From assembly GCA_910589415.1 (NCBI GenBank), contig OU342634.1, positions 124,001 through 188,000 on the forward strand: DNA of 64,000 nt, given 5' to 3'. Source of the stretch: Malachius bipustulatus. Its lineage: Eukaryota; Arthropoda; Insecta; Coleoptera; Melyridae. Made by a program: the position numbers and the translations under genes. Below, piece after piece: positions 30,472 to 41,398 of the stretch. Numbering within the stretch: the first letter of the stretch is position 1; the number at the start of each line of letters is the position of its first letter. The notes under the pieces were generated by a model. It did not search any database, had not been told where the DNA came from, and was given only the letters and a program-made list of their open reading frames with translations.

Positions 30472-30720
30472 TACTACTATGATCTTTATGAAATCTACGT
30501 AATTTACTAAGGAAAAAAGTCCTATCTGCTATAAAATCAAATTCATAATATTTGTAGAACTTCTATTCACTTACGTAAACGTAGTAATATCATATAATAC
30601 ACTATGTGAAATTTCAAATCTTTAAGATGAAAAACCAGGATGGCAAAAGAAAAAAACCTTAAACTTAAATATCTCAAAATGAGAATTTTGCAGATAGGAC
30701 CTTTTTCGTTAGGAGGGCAG
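30472..30720 (-). repeat. Right subterminal region and 29-bp TIR of the relic
   Basis: This 250-bp AT-rich stretch carries a direct-orientation copy of AAAGTCCTATCTGC near 30517-30529 and ends in the inverted TIR at 30692-30720. No gene is seen. Confidence 0.65.
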
Positions 30721-30834
30721 AATAATAATAATAATCAAAAGGGCATGTGTTGGTTCAAAATTACAATAAATAAATTTAAATAATTCAAATAACCATAAAG
30801 ATTGGATGAAACGTGGTGTTTGGATAAATTTCTA
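30721..30834 (+). repeat. Right half of the dispersed repeat split by the TIR relic
   Basis: An AAT run, then AATCAAAAGGGCATGTG, TGGTTCAA and AATAAATAAATTTAAATAATTC match 32890-32980 closely. It is the partner of 4478-4503. Beyond about 30820 the match fades where the hairpin element begins. Confidence 0.65.
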
Positions 30835-31124
30835 AATTTCAAGTAAATTTTAACAAGATGGCTGATCTATGACAGTAAATTGAGCAGGAAACAAAACAAT
30901 AACTTAATTAAATACACGTCAGTGTCAAAGAATTCATTTCATGCAGATTCAATTCTAACTGATTTTCAGCGTTTGTGTAACTCATTTTAAAATCAGTTAG
31001 AATTGAATCTGCATGAAATGAAATCTTTGACACTATTTGACGTGTATGTAATTAAGTTTTTGTTTTTTTACCTGCTCAATTTACTGTCATAGATCAGCCA
31101 TCTTGTTAAAATTTACTTGAAATT
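30835..31124. mobile_element. 290-bp near-perfect hairpin (foldback MITE)
   Basis: Left arm 30835-30974 and right arm about 30990-31124 are inverted copies of one another over some 135-140 bp, with only a short loop of about 15 bp. The arms start AATTTCAAGTAAATTTTAAC and include AAGATGGCTGATCTATGACAG. No coding frame is present. The TSD is not clear. A recent non-autonomous foldback element is the best fit. Confidence 0.75.
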
Positions 31125-33513
31125 GTAGTGTAACATGGGTCGCCTTTTACGTCCTGGTTGACGGTAAAGAATGGTGATGTATCCTACCTAACCTCTCAAA
31201 ATGGAGGTTCTACGTCTTGCGCAGTAAACTCAGTAATGTGGCCCCCTGACTGAATGGTTTTGAAAAAGAAGAACCCCTTTGACGTTTGAAATGTCAACTT
31301 GTCTGTCGTGACTGCTTGGATTCCCGCCCCTGCCTGTTTGATCTGAATTTAAGGTTATCCCGCCCCGGTTTCAAATAAAATGGCCGACATTACTTTACTT
31401 ACGTTTTGTGATCGTTGTTTACCTTGGCTCGTGACATTACCTGGGCTCGTGTTTCGTCTAGTTTTCACTTTGTTTGGACCTTGTTGTTGTGTGTGTAGTA
31501 ACCTTATTTTGGTTCGTTCGTAGCAAACGCTACGAAAATACTTTGAGCCAGTCTTTTGTTGAGAGATAGGAGATTTAATTTAAAAGACAGAGTTTCCCCT
31601 TTAAAAATGAATTGATTTATTTACTTTTGAATTGATTTGAATATTTAGTCTGTTTACCCCGTGAGATCCCGAAAAGGGTTTCCTCCTAAGAAAGTTTATA
31701 GTCACGAGGAAAAAAAGAAACCCAGTAAAACAACTGACCTCGGACTGGCAAAGTGCCAAAAAAATGAAATACAAAAATATACAATGAAAAACACACAACG
31801 AAACACATACAATGAAAACACATACAATGAAACGACGACATGTTAGAATCAAGCATTTGCTTGGGCGTTGAGGGGTGAGAACTAAATCTCTTGTATTATG
31901 GTAACCTGTCATTTTAACGTTAGTCTTTGCGAACCGTTTAGTACCTGTAAAGAAAAGACATAACAAAACACACATAAATTAGACCCTTTGATGCGAGAAG
32001 CCTAATCGACTTATCTCAACACCTCCGTGGACTAATACCAAATAAATAAAATCGATTCCAAAGGACATCCAACGTTAAAATGAGACATAACCTATACAAC
32101 AGATTGAAGCGTCGTTGTCTAACGTTGCGATTCGTGAATCAAACATACAAAATCATATCGCCGTTTCATTTAGGATTTTACATAAAAATACACCATGACA
32201 AAACATAAAATACAAGAGACACAACACATAACATCGTCACCGTTTTGGTGCGAAATTGACATTGATAAACAAATCTGTTATATTCAGGAAAACCACATTT
32301 TACCTTTCTATTTCAAGGACTCATACCTCCTGAAAAGGAAACAAGACACACAAAAATGCATAAAAACAAATAAATAGATCAGGCGAGTAAATCAATGGTA
32401 GCAAGTAAATAAATAGTTCGGGCAAGTAAATCAGTAGCAACAAATAAATAATAGGTTAGAGCAAGCAAATCAGTAGCAACAAATAAATAAATAGGTTAGA
32501 GTCCAGGAAACATGAAATACAAAATGAGGCCAAACCTATTATATAGCAGAGGCGTTATCGATCCATAAAAAGACGGTCCTCGATAACAATTTAGAAAAGA
32601 AATCAAATTCATCTGTACGTGTGTCGCTCGCATTCCAAACAATAAAATTTCAATTTGAATAAATGATTAATGATCAAAACCTCACAATGGCAATTAAGTT
32701 TGACGAAAATGACAAAGAAGTTAAAATTCACCAGTAAAATGCAATCAAAGACATAATAAAATTATACAGTGTGATCGTTTAAATAGTTTCATAAATAAAA
32801 TGTAAATAAAATTGTTGAGAGCAGAAAATAGTTTAAAATACAAAGAAAATGTGATCACTGCAAAATAAATTGTTAGAGAAATGTGCTTGATCATAATAAT
32901 AATAATAATAATCAAAAGGGCATGTGCTGGTTCAAGATTTCAATAAATAAATTTAAATAATTCAAATAAACAAAGAGATTGAATGAAAAAGTGGTGTTAA
33001 AAGGAATCATGCTTTCTGTAAAACGTGGTGTTAAAATGGATCATGTTTTCTGTAAAACGTGGTGTTATACAATTGGTGCAGGTAGCCTATGATCAAGGAG
33101 GGCCCCATTTTGATTTTAATGAGATAAAATTAAAAGTCGAACAGCACGTGTTAATTTACCAATTAAAATAGATAGCAATTGTAAACCTCTTTACACACAG
33201 AAATAATTATTAAAACGCTATGGGCATAGGCCCCCTTCATGAGAATAACAAATTAACCAAAGGCCACGTGTCCTTTTTAAATAAATGATGTTTCAAACAA
33301 TAAATAAACAGTAAAAAGGTAAGAGCTAGTCTCTTGTAATATTGCAACAACAATAAATAAATAAAATAACTTACGTGCTATAAATAAACAACAACAGAAT
33401 GCGGGGAGAGCTTTGAGAATATAACCAAACAAAAATGAAAATGATGAAAAGCAGCTGTGCATATGTTCACTGTCTCGATGTCAGAAATGAAGTGAAGTCT
33501 GAACACTGAGGGT
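31125..33513. other. 2.4 kb without recognised genes
   Basis: No credible coding frame, RNA gene or LTR pair was found. It includes a GC-richer piece with ATGGCCGAC near 31380 and CGTTCGTAGCAAACGCTACG near 31527, small direct repeats such as ACACATACAATGAAA (31805-31835), and an array with AAATAAATA(G)TTNGGGCAAGTAAATCAGTAGCAAC-like units at about 32390-32500. The second copy of the dispersed repeat is at 32872-33000, followed by tandem words containing GTAAAACGTGGTGTTA at about 32990-33070. Likely decayed repeats. Confidence 0.5.
32872..33000 (+). repeat. Uninterrupted copy of the dispersed repeat (empty-site paralogue)
   Basis: It reads GTTAGAGAAATGTGCTTGATC, an AAT run, AATCAAAAGGGCATGTGCTGG. 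These are the words found separately at 4478-4503 and 30721-30800 on either side of the TIR relic. Confidence 0.7.
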
Positions 33514-33574
33514 TAGGGATGGCAACGATATATCGATATATTCGAAATATCGATATATTCGAAATATCGATATA

Positions 33575-35584
33575 CAGGGTGTATCTAAATAACACCGAAA
33601 AAAATTAAGGGGTGATTCTGTGATGAAAATTAAGGGGGGTATTTGGTATAGAATTTTTCGAAAAAACTCTCCCCGAAAAAGTTACACCCCTCCGAAGAAT
33701 TAAGAAAAAATGGTTTTTATTTTTTATTTTCCCTGTATATTAAGCTAAAGACACGAAAATTGGTAAATATTAATTGTCAATGAAACTACATATTTTGAAT
33801 TTTTTTCAACCCTGAAGTATGCTTAGAAGGGATTGAAATAGTTAACCCCTAAGATATTTTACCATACAAAATTTTTTTTTTTGATTAAAAATTTTCTCTA
33901 AAAAAAACACGGCTGAATAGCTCAATGAATCTACAAACTTTTTTATCTTCACAAGTTGTTTCGAAAACTTAAGCATTTACGAGAAAAAAAATAAATGAAA
34001 TGCATTTTCACAAAGATGAGCTAACGCGAGGATATTTTGCCTTAAGGTCTAGTGGTCTGTGCTTTGCAGTGACATTCATAAAAACAATAGCATTATTATT
34101 GTATTGTTGACCTTCGACAGTTTCTTTTTTCATTCTTTGTTTACTATTGTTTTAGTTGTAAGAATCTTTGCCTAATTTTTTGGTTGGCTATTGTTCAATA
34201 AAACACTATTTATAACATGAGCTTGCAATACATTTATTTTTTTCTCTTAAGTGCGCAAGTTTCAGAAAAAACTTATGGAGATAAAAAAGTTTGTAGATTG
34301 TAACGGGATTTTCGGTTGGGTAGAGATGATCACACAGGGATGGATATTTGCCCACTTTTGCCCGTGACAAGTCAGTTAAAATTATAAAAGCATTTATTTA
34401 CAATTAAACATATTTAAACATAACTGTATGTATTAATTATTATTGTTGCGTCCTGAACAATATGGGCCGGCTTCTTCCCTCGGCGGCCCGCTTGATTGGT
34501 TGGAGATATTGGCGTCAGAGCACGCCCCTCCGTTAATTGGTCGCCCGGACGGTTTACCTCCGGCTTCGCAATCGCAACAGCAGTCACTCTACTGCCACCG
34601 CCCGCCGCGTATCGTATCTGCAGCGGCCGTGGCCTCTGGAATACGCGTCGTGACGAGTTTTGGAAACTATCATTCAATGACGCACCAATCTGAAAACAGA
34701 AACCCACTCCCGGAATGCCGAGGTGGGTATTAGTAATGATGTGGGATCGACAACTCAGTACATCGCAATCCCGACGCTTATGGTGTCTGGCCCTCAATGC
34801 AGGCCAGGCGCCGTCTGAAAGGGCCCGCCCGGGACCTCACTACAGTCCCGGTTGTCACCCTGATGTGGCTGGCAGTCGACTGGAGCTCAATTCACTCTCA
34901 TCGATCTCCCGTTGCCGTATTACAGTCATGTTCAACTCAATTCATTGACCTACCGCTACCGGCTGGATGGATGTGACGGAGTGCACTCAATACATGCCTC
35001 CTGTTGGGGAGTTGGAGACCTCCTAGCTCAGTGCACCAGGAGGGAGAGTGGTTCTCGAGTCAGTTCCTCGGAATCATCTCACCGGCATCTCCGTTGGGTC
35101 TGCTTATATAGCCGGTGCTGGCGAGATAACCTGCTAATCACCGCTGTAAAAACTGTATCCTTCTGATAAAACCCCTCGATTAATTAAAATAAATAATAAT
35201 TAACTACGAATGCCTCGGAATTCGTTACAAGATTAATTGAGCTATTCAGCCGTGTTTTTTTTTAAAGAAAAATTTTAATCTAAAAAAATTGTAAGGTAAA
35301 ATATCTTAGGGGTTGACTATTTCAAACCCTTCTAAGCATACTTCAGGGTTGAAAAAAATTAAAAATGTGTAGTTTCATTGACAATTAACATTTACCAATT
35401 TTCGTGCCTTTAGCTTAATATACAGGGAAAATAAAAAATAAAAACCATTTTTTTTTTAATTCTTCGGAGGGGTGTAACTTTTTCGGGGAGAGTTTTTTCA
35501 AAAAATTCTATACCAAATACGCCCCTTAATTTTCATCACAGAATCACCCCTTAATTTTTTTCGGTGTTATTTAGATACACCCTG
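33575..35584. mobile_element. Foldback mariner-like element with long TIRs (contains a solo LTR)
   Basis: Ends are CAGGGTGTATCTAAATAAC and its complement, flanked by TA (33573-33574 and 35585-35586). The inverted arms are about 350 bp each (33575 to about 33930, 35234-35584) with few mismatches; they include ACTCTCCCCGAAAAAGTTAC. Without the solo LTR and its TSD the element is about 1.08 kb. No transposase was found. TA duplication and CAGG-starting ends resemble the foldback at 50408-51619. Confidence 0.85.
34299..35229 (+). repeat. 931-bp solo LTR, Ty3/gypsy type
   Basis: TGTAACGGG...TTCGTTACA with a perfect 4-bp TSD AGAT (34295-34298 and 35230-35233). It has a TATATA box at 35105-35110 and AATAAA at 35188-35193, so the promoter reads on the plus strand. 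GC content is higher than the surroundings. No internal coding region accompanies it, so it is a solo LTR formed by LTR-LTR recombination. The short ORFs on either strand here are spurious. Confidence 0.85.
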
Positions 35585-36345
35585 TATATACTGTAAAATA
35601 CTCGATGTATTATATCGATATACGCTTCTCGATACATCGATAAAATTATCGATATTTCTCAAAATACAAAAGCGAAAATATCGAATGAAAGATTAAATTA
35701 ATATAAATAAAAAAAAATGAAACCAGAAACTTTTTTTAATTCCAAAATCGAAATACGTACATAAGAAATTCGTATCAGCTAATTTGCTAATTTTATGCAT
35801 ACACACACCCTATAGTGACCAGTTATTGAACTAATTATGATTCATTAGGAATTAATTTTAAAATAGGGAGCTACATAGCTAGTATACATATTACAGGAAA
35901 CTGTTTTATTGCTATATCGAATTCTGTAATCCTGTATGATTGTTATAAATTAAGATCTAAAATTATGTTATGATTAAATGAGTCTTGCTCTCTCCCTCTA
36001 GTTACTTACTGCTTAACTAATTATTAGGAATAATATGGATTGAAAAAACAGGAACCTTTCATTTTATATATAGAAGGAAACTATATTTTAGGTCTGCATC
36101 ATATCGCACTAAAAATAAATCTGTAACTTCATATAAATAGGGTATTCCCCGAAAAAATTATAGCTCCGCCCCATTAATCCTGTCTCTCATGCTGACTAGT
36201 CTTCTAACCTTAGACTATCATTGCCACTATTCAGTTATTCGCGCGCACTCCAGCCGAGTTTTTACTTATGTTTCTTAATATTTTAATAAAAAGGCAGTAA
36301 GTAGTGAAGTGATAATAGTGAACTTAAGGTGAAAAAAATTGTAAA

Positions 36346-36566
36346 ATGCCGCCAAAAAGTAAAGTTTGGCAATATTTTTCCAAACAGTCGATAAAAAGTG
36401 AGGCAGTTTGCAATATATGTTCAAAAAACTAAAAAGTTCTGGAAACACAACTAATCTCATTGCCCATTTGAGACAAAAGCATGTAGGTCTATATAAGACC
36501 GTTTTCGATGCACAGAAAAATAAAGGACAATCTACTGAATCTTGCAGTGCTGACCCTGATTTGCAG
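36346..36566 (+). pseudogene. hAT transposase exon 1: BED-type zinc finger
   Basis: MPPKSKVWQYFSKQSIKSEA is followed by VCNIC and, after a one-base loss in an A run near 36427, SSGNTTNLIAHLRQKH. The C-x2-C ... H-x4-H spacing with an aromatic lead-in is a BED finger, the DNA-binding domain of hAT transposases. The exon ends at CAG before GTAGGT (36567). The frameshift makes it a pseudogene unless it is a sequencing error. Confidence 0.75.
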
Positions 36567-36745
36567 GTAGGTATTTATATTTAATTTAGTAAGTAGGTAG
36601 GTAGGTACCTAAATTTATAATAAATATTTTTAGTACCTAAAATATTTTTTTTATCAATAATTACAAAATAATAATAATTATTGTGGTTTACGATCTATCA
36701 ATCCGAATTTTTATTGGATACCTATTATTATTTTTTTCGTTCTAG
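36567..36745 (+). other. Predicted intron in the hAT transposase
   Basis: GTAGGT at 36567 and a T-rich TTTTTTTCGTTCTAG ending at 36745 fit splice donor and acceptor. The 179-bp stretch is AT-rich with stops in all frames. Protein sense resumes at once with SGGSPAPDRSD. Confidence 0.6.
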
Positions 36746-38608
36746 AAGTGCATAAGCGGGGGAAGTCCAGCGCCTGATCGGAGTGATGCGACTGCCGGTG
36801 ATGAGAATAACGATGAGCCACAACCTGGCACTAGTAAGACAAGGAGCCCACCAGTCCCACCACCATTCCAGTCAATGATATCCCAGAAGGAGAGTCAATG
36901 TCAATCCAGTTCTACTTCAGACTCTTCAGAGATTGCTGGAACGGTAACGTCAACTTTTATTCCTTCTTCCAAGACATTTACGCAGCCTAATATTGCAAAA
37001 GCTTTCAAAACAGTCTCGTCATTTTCAGAGGGTGGATCAAAAAAAAGCAAAATCACGAACACCATTGCTTTCTTTCTTTGTAGAGACAACATGCCCTTTA
37101 CAACTGTAGAAGGTGAGGGTTTTAAGAAATTAATGAAAGAAGTTGTCCCTCTTTACAAAGTTCCCACTCGAAATACATTCAAAAACTTGATTGACAAAAC
37201 ATATATGAAGCAGTTGCTATTACATTCAAACAAACTTTAAAATCGGTGAAGCATGCAACTTTAACGACTGACATTTGGACTGACATGCAAAAAAAAAGCT
37301 TCCTAGGGATAACTATACATTTTATTTCTGATTCTAAGTTATCATCCGCTACATTAGGGGTAGCAGAATTAAGCGAATCTCACACAGCTCAATATATTTC
37401 CTCACAATTTTTAAATATTCTTACCGAATGGGATATTGACTTAAATAATATTGTAGCAGTGGTAACTGATAATGGGGCCAATATTGTCAAAGCGGTGTGC
37501 GATACATTTGGAAAAAATAGGCATTTACCGTGCTTTGCACACACACTGAATTTAGTTTGCGAAAACTCCATTTCAAACACCGAAGGATTAAATGAATTAT
37601 TAAGTAAAGTTAGGGCTATAGTTACCTGGTTCAAGCGAAGCGTACATGCCAGTGATCAATTGAGAACCCAACAAAAAAATAATGGAATCTCAGAAGGAAA
37701 TTTGAAAAAAGTCATTCTCGATGTAAAAACGAGATGGAATTCTACCTACTATATGATTAATAGATTCGTGGAACTTGTTCCATTAATCGCCACTATAATT
37801 TTTGATCAAGTAAACGCACCCGAAATGTTAACTGCAATTGAAATTGAAAATATAAAAGAAATCGTTCATCTCTTACATCCTCTGGAAAAAATGACAAAGG
37901 AAATATGCGCTGAAAAATGTATTACTGTTAGTAAAGTAATTCCTATGTTACACTGTGTAATCGAACAATACACTAGAAAAATAAAACCTTCGTCTTCTTT
38001 GGGGGAAAAACTAAAGGCAACGTTATTATCAGAATTTAATAAAAGATTCGGACAAATTGAAAAGTCGCATTTAGTGGCTATGGGGACAATTCTCGACCCT
38101 AGGTTTAAGCAGTTGCATTTCAAGGATGCAGTAGCGTGTGCATCAACAAAACATTATTAAACGTCATATTTTGACAAGCTTAGCAGAAATTGATTCTGTT
38201 GAGGGTGTTCAAAGTCGAAATAATGAAAGCGATTCTGGGTCTGGTGACGAAACTTTTGATTTATGGTCCTATCATAAGCAATTGGTTCATGAGAAAAAAC
38301 GAAAAGTCGGTCATGGTACCGAGACAGAGAGTGGCAATATGCCCAATGAACTGGCACAGTACTTACAATCACCTGTGTATTTGTTGAGCCAAGATCCTCT
38401 ATTGATTTGGGACGAAATTAAATATATTTTCCCAAATCTGCACAAAGAAGCCCAAAAATATTTGGGTATTGTAGCTACATCAGTGCCATGCGAGCGATTA
38501 TTTTCCAAATCTGGTGCTACCGCCACAAAAATGCGGAACAGATTAACGGGTAAACGGTTATCAAAACTGTTATTCTTACAGTCGCTTCCAAATAACTATT
38601 GGAATTGA
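36746..38608 (+). pseudogene. hAT transposase exon 2: RNase H-like core and dimerisation domain
   Basis: Three reading pieces join. The first is a Ser/Pro-rich linker, then the start of the catalytic fold (FFLCRDNMPFTTVEGEGFKK), to about 37215. After a one-base shift the next piece is HATLTTDIWTD (first catalytic Asp), VAVVTDNGANIVKAV (second Asp) and CFAHTLNLVCENSI. After another shift near 38145 comes the end: LLIWDEIKYIFPNLHKEAQK, GIVATSVPCERLFSKSGATA and KMRNRLTGKRLSKLLFL, the hAT C-terminal dimerisation domain. All hAT hallmarks are present. Two one-base frameshifts here and one in exon 1 disable it. It is close to ZBED-like hAT proteins. Confidence 0.85.
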
Positions 38609-39177
38609 TAATTAATAGGAAAGATTTTTTTATGTGTATTGTTATTATTTATTGAAATGATACAATATGTTATGTACCTATGTATTTTAAATGAATATTT
38701 TTTATGTTATGTGGTCTTGTATTTTATATTGCAGTGTTGTTTTTTGTTTTGTTTATTATTTAGAATTTGGAGTTTATGTTGCAGTTAGGTGTAAGTTGTA
38801 ATTTAATGCAATGTGGCAGCCATGAAAGTATTATTTTTAATTTTATTTTTGTATTTCATATTTACTTGATTTTGTTTTAATAAAACGAATATCAATTTTA
38901 ATGCGTGTTTATTTATTCATATTTATTTTTCCATGAAGTAGTAATAAAAATTAAAGTTTTATTGAAATTCCTATTGAAATTTGAAATAAAAGAATTAAAA
39001 GACTAATAAACAAAATTTATGAATACATTATTGAAATTTTAAACTACATATTATGTATAATAATATTATTATCCGATATAATATATCGAATTTGAAAATT
39101 ATCGATATATTTCTTTCGATACATTGACAGCATCGATATGTGCTTTGCGATATATCGCAGTGCCGATATATCGATAC
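38609..39177 (+). other. hAT 3' non-coding region and ATATCGAT array
   Basis: AT-rich; AATAAAACG near 38878-38886 may be the polyadenylation signal. ATATCGAT-like palindromes crowd 39075-39177, mirroring those at the left end. Confidence 0.5.
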
Positions 39178-39438
39178 AACTTATATTTTGATATGCCGTT
39201 GATAGGTTTTTAAAAAAGGAATTTATTCAAAAAGTTACATCTATTCGTTACGAGTTACAATTCTAGACTGAATTATTATAATATTATTTCTAAGATGCTT
39301 AAAATGCTAAATTGCACAATTGCATTACACACAGGTCTCTGACCAAGTTCCTTGACTTATTTACTAGAACTACACAACAGGAAATATAAGAATACTGCTG
39401 ATGTTGGTGTCATATTCTAGGTGGATGGAACTATAACT
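39178..39438 (-). repeat. Probable 3' LTR of element D
   Basis: On the minus strand GATGGGGG (polypurine tract, 39439-39446) is followed by AGTTATAGTTCC. AATAAA on the minus strand lies near 39220. The far end is guessed at the AACTTATATT next to the hAT array. There is no second copy to confirm it. Confidence 0.4.
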
Positions 39439-39557
39439 CCCCCATCGTTAGAATGAAGCTTCTTCTGGAAGATGAATTTTCCGTCGCGTTGTTGCCACTT
39501 GTACTGTCGGCATGTCCTTGTTTTGATTTTCGGCAGGTGCCCGGGTTTTCTTAAACT

Positions 39558-40886
39558 TTATGTAGAGGATCTCACTGCTGTTATAATTATGGCAATGTAC
39601 AGGATGATGGTCCAGGCACTTGGTATTCGAAGATCTGGTATGATTGGTTCTTCGTCAATTGAAATCATTGGGTTAATGGGTATTTCTCGAAGGTCTAATT
39701 TTTTCAATTCGACTTTGAATTTTTGTTGGTGGATTTTCTTTGGTGTCAGTTTCAATGAGTTGACAATTACTGGTTTTGCGTGAGTAGACTCTTGAAATGA
39801 AAGTTCTTCTCCACGAAATATTATCTTGCATGATTTTCCTTCGATCAAATATATTCCAATCAAACTTTTTGTTTCTATCTGGTTTTCACATTGAATTTTC
39901 AACTTTTCTTCTTTCGGAAGTACTGCTAGGTATTGATTTACTTCGGTGACAATTTCTATGTGATTTTCCAGAATTTCTAATTTGCTAAATTGACATCGGC
40001 TTGTGTTTTCGTGCAGTAGTATATCTTCTTCACAGGCGGTGTTGTGACTACTTTGTAGATGACTTGGACAGTGATACAGTTTTACATACATCCCTTAGAG
40101 GTTTCACGATATCATTATTGACTGATTTTAGAAAATACCTTGAGCTAGGTATTAGAGTAACAAATTCTGATTCGTGTCTGGTAGGGATAGGAAGAATATA
40201 ATATAGTTCGAAATTCTTTTCGAAATCAATGGGTACTGATAAGAAGTACGTAATCCTATCATGATCTAGTTTACAATTAAGCTTAATTATGCTTTCGAAG
40301 TCCAGAATATTATGGAATTTTATTTCGAATGGAAATTGATTTGTATAATGTGAGGAGATTTTTTGAAGTTCTGAAAATAATTCTCTAGAAGTGATTATGC
40401 TAGGATGCAACGTATTTAATTTGCAAAACGTAACCGAAGTTTCAATTTCTTGCAAGGTATGGAGAATTGTGTTGTAAAGAATTACCAATTGATTAAAAAT
40501 ATCTTTTGCGAAGAGCAAATTGATATATGATCTATTTCTTCCTTTACTATTTGGCTGAGTTGCATAATTCTAGATTTCAGGATAAGTTCATTATGCTGAA
40601 TATCGTGAATCGTATCGTTAAAATTTTGGATAATGTTATGGCTTAAGCTATACTCCATTTTAATTTGTTCTTGCAAATTCTTTTCATTTTTCTCTAAATG
40701 ACTTAAAATTTTATAAATTCTTTCGCCATCGTGGCATCTAAATTTCCAGTAATCCCTTTTACTACTGTTCCTAAGAAATCTACTAAACCTCTCTTATCTC
40801 TAGTATTAATTCTAAGATTATCTATTTTTTCAAAAATTAACTTTTGAGTGTATCTCAGTGTACTATCATAATTTCCTAATTCATTA
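39558..40886 (-). pseudogene. Element D Env, main part (errantivirus fusion-type glycoprotein)
   Basis: Pieces in different frames run along the minus strand. Near 40788-40801 is a furin-type site RDKR followed by GLVDFLGTVVKGITGNLD, the place and pattern of the F-type fusion peptide of errantivirus and baculovirus fusion proteins. LFAKDIFNQLVILYNTILH, LDFESIIKLNCKLDHDRITY and Cys-bearing segments follow (CKTVSLSKSS, then CQFSKLEILENHIEIV). A membrane span AWTIILYIAIIITAV is near 39575-39620, close to the stop. Breaks lie near 40715, 40490 and 40060. At 40886 it meets element E; the N-terminal piece continues at 58594. Not functional as it stands. Confidence 0.75.
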
Positions 40887-41377
40887 TGTTGGGGACTGGA
40901 TCACGTGCCGACTCCAACCCATTTTCAATTAGTTTTATTTGTTTGTAATTTTATTGGCACTTCGTATGACTGACTACGAGGTTAATATCTTTTATTTAAA
41001 TTTAATTATTTTCGCGGAAAAACGCATATTGCTGTGTGCACAAACCCGCCCCCCTTCCTGGTCAAGCAATACAAGAAGACACGCGGGCGAGTGAAGAGAA
41101 GCGACGACCAGAAACTTGTGATACGGCCCATTCAGCCATTCTAAACAATCGTGTAAAATTACATTTTCTCTAACATTTGTGATATTTGTGATCCTGCTTC
41201 CCGAAAACAACAGAACAACCTTTGAGAGCTCTCAACGACGGGACCAACAACGGCAAAAGGTGAGTGCCTCTTCAATGTGCGTTCGTTTTTTTGGTATACA
41301 GCATAATTTAACACAATTTTACAATTTTTCAAAATAAATGAAATACAGTCCACTATAACCAACGTTTGTAGACAACA
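40887..41377 (+). repeat. 5' LTR of element E
   Basis: 491 bp, direct repeat of 58098-58588 with about four differences (near 41052-41057 and 41349). The primer-binding site follows after four T's. Confidence 0.93.
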
Positions 41378-41381
41378 TTTT

Positions 41382-41398
41382 TGGTCCTTCGAGCCGGA
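41382..41398 (+). other. tRNA primer-binding site of element E
   Basis: TGGTCCTTCGAGCCGGA lies four bases after the LTR, a usual BEL/Pao type of primer site. Leader without coding potential extends to 41945. Confidence 0.6.

Larger units (their letters stand above)
4504..30720. mobile_element. Relic TIR DNA transposon carrying nested LTR elements
   Basis: A 29-bp inverted repeat is perfect at both ends (4504-4532 and 30692-30720). It begins CTGCCCTCCTAACG and contains AAGGTCCTATCT. The core AAGGTCCTATCT recurs inside the left end (near 4607, 4690 and 4719, with small changes) and a related copy lies near 30517 at the right. Subterminal repeats of this kind often bind transposase. The flanks rejoin to match an uninterrupted repeat copy at 32872. 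The TSD is probably AATA, but the target is an AAT microsatellite, so its length is ambiguous. Without the LTR elements and the pogo relic the original element was perhaps 1.5-2 kb in what survives. The only coding trace is at 28431-28989. Confidence 0.65.
33514..39177 (+). mobile_element. BED-finger hAT transposon, right end displaced by element D
   Basis: The left end reads TAGGGATGGCAACGATATATC and is followed by repeated ATATCGAT words (33530-33574 and 35600-35660). The same words recur at the right (39075-39177). Between them lie transposase exons (36346-38608). ATATCGAT-rich subterminal arrays are seen in several hAT families. The complement of the left terminus is not found at the right; it probably lies beyond element D outside the window. 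A foldback element (33575-35584) interrupts the left array. Transposase frames are broken. Confidence 0.65.

Noticed and set aside
4504..30720. Giant virus-like transposon (Maverick/Polinton) suggested by inverted repeats 26 kb apart
   Set aside because: No DNA polymerase B, packaging ATPase, capsid or retroviral-like integrase of that type is present; the length comes from nested LTR elements.
31601..31975. 124-aa frame with a Cys/Phe/Val-rich hydrophobic stretch
   Set aside because: Composition follows from AT-rich antisense sequence and direct repeats; no start context or relatives recognised.
34414..35166. Several 65-127 aa frames on both strands
   Set aside because: All inside a 931-bp solo LTR with defined TSD, TATA box and polyadenylation signal; no protein family recognised.
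40992..41362. Overlapping 72- and 67-aa frames, repeated at 58203-58591
   Set aside because: They are antisense frames in the LTRs of element E.
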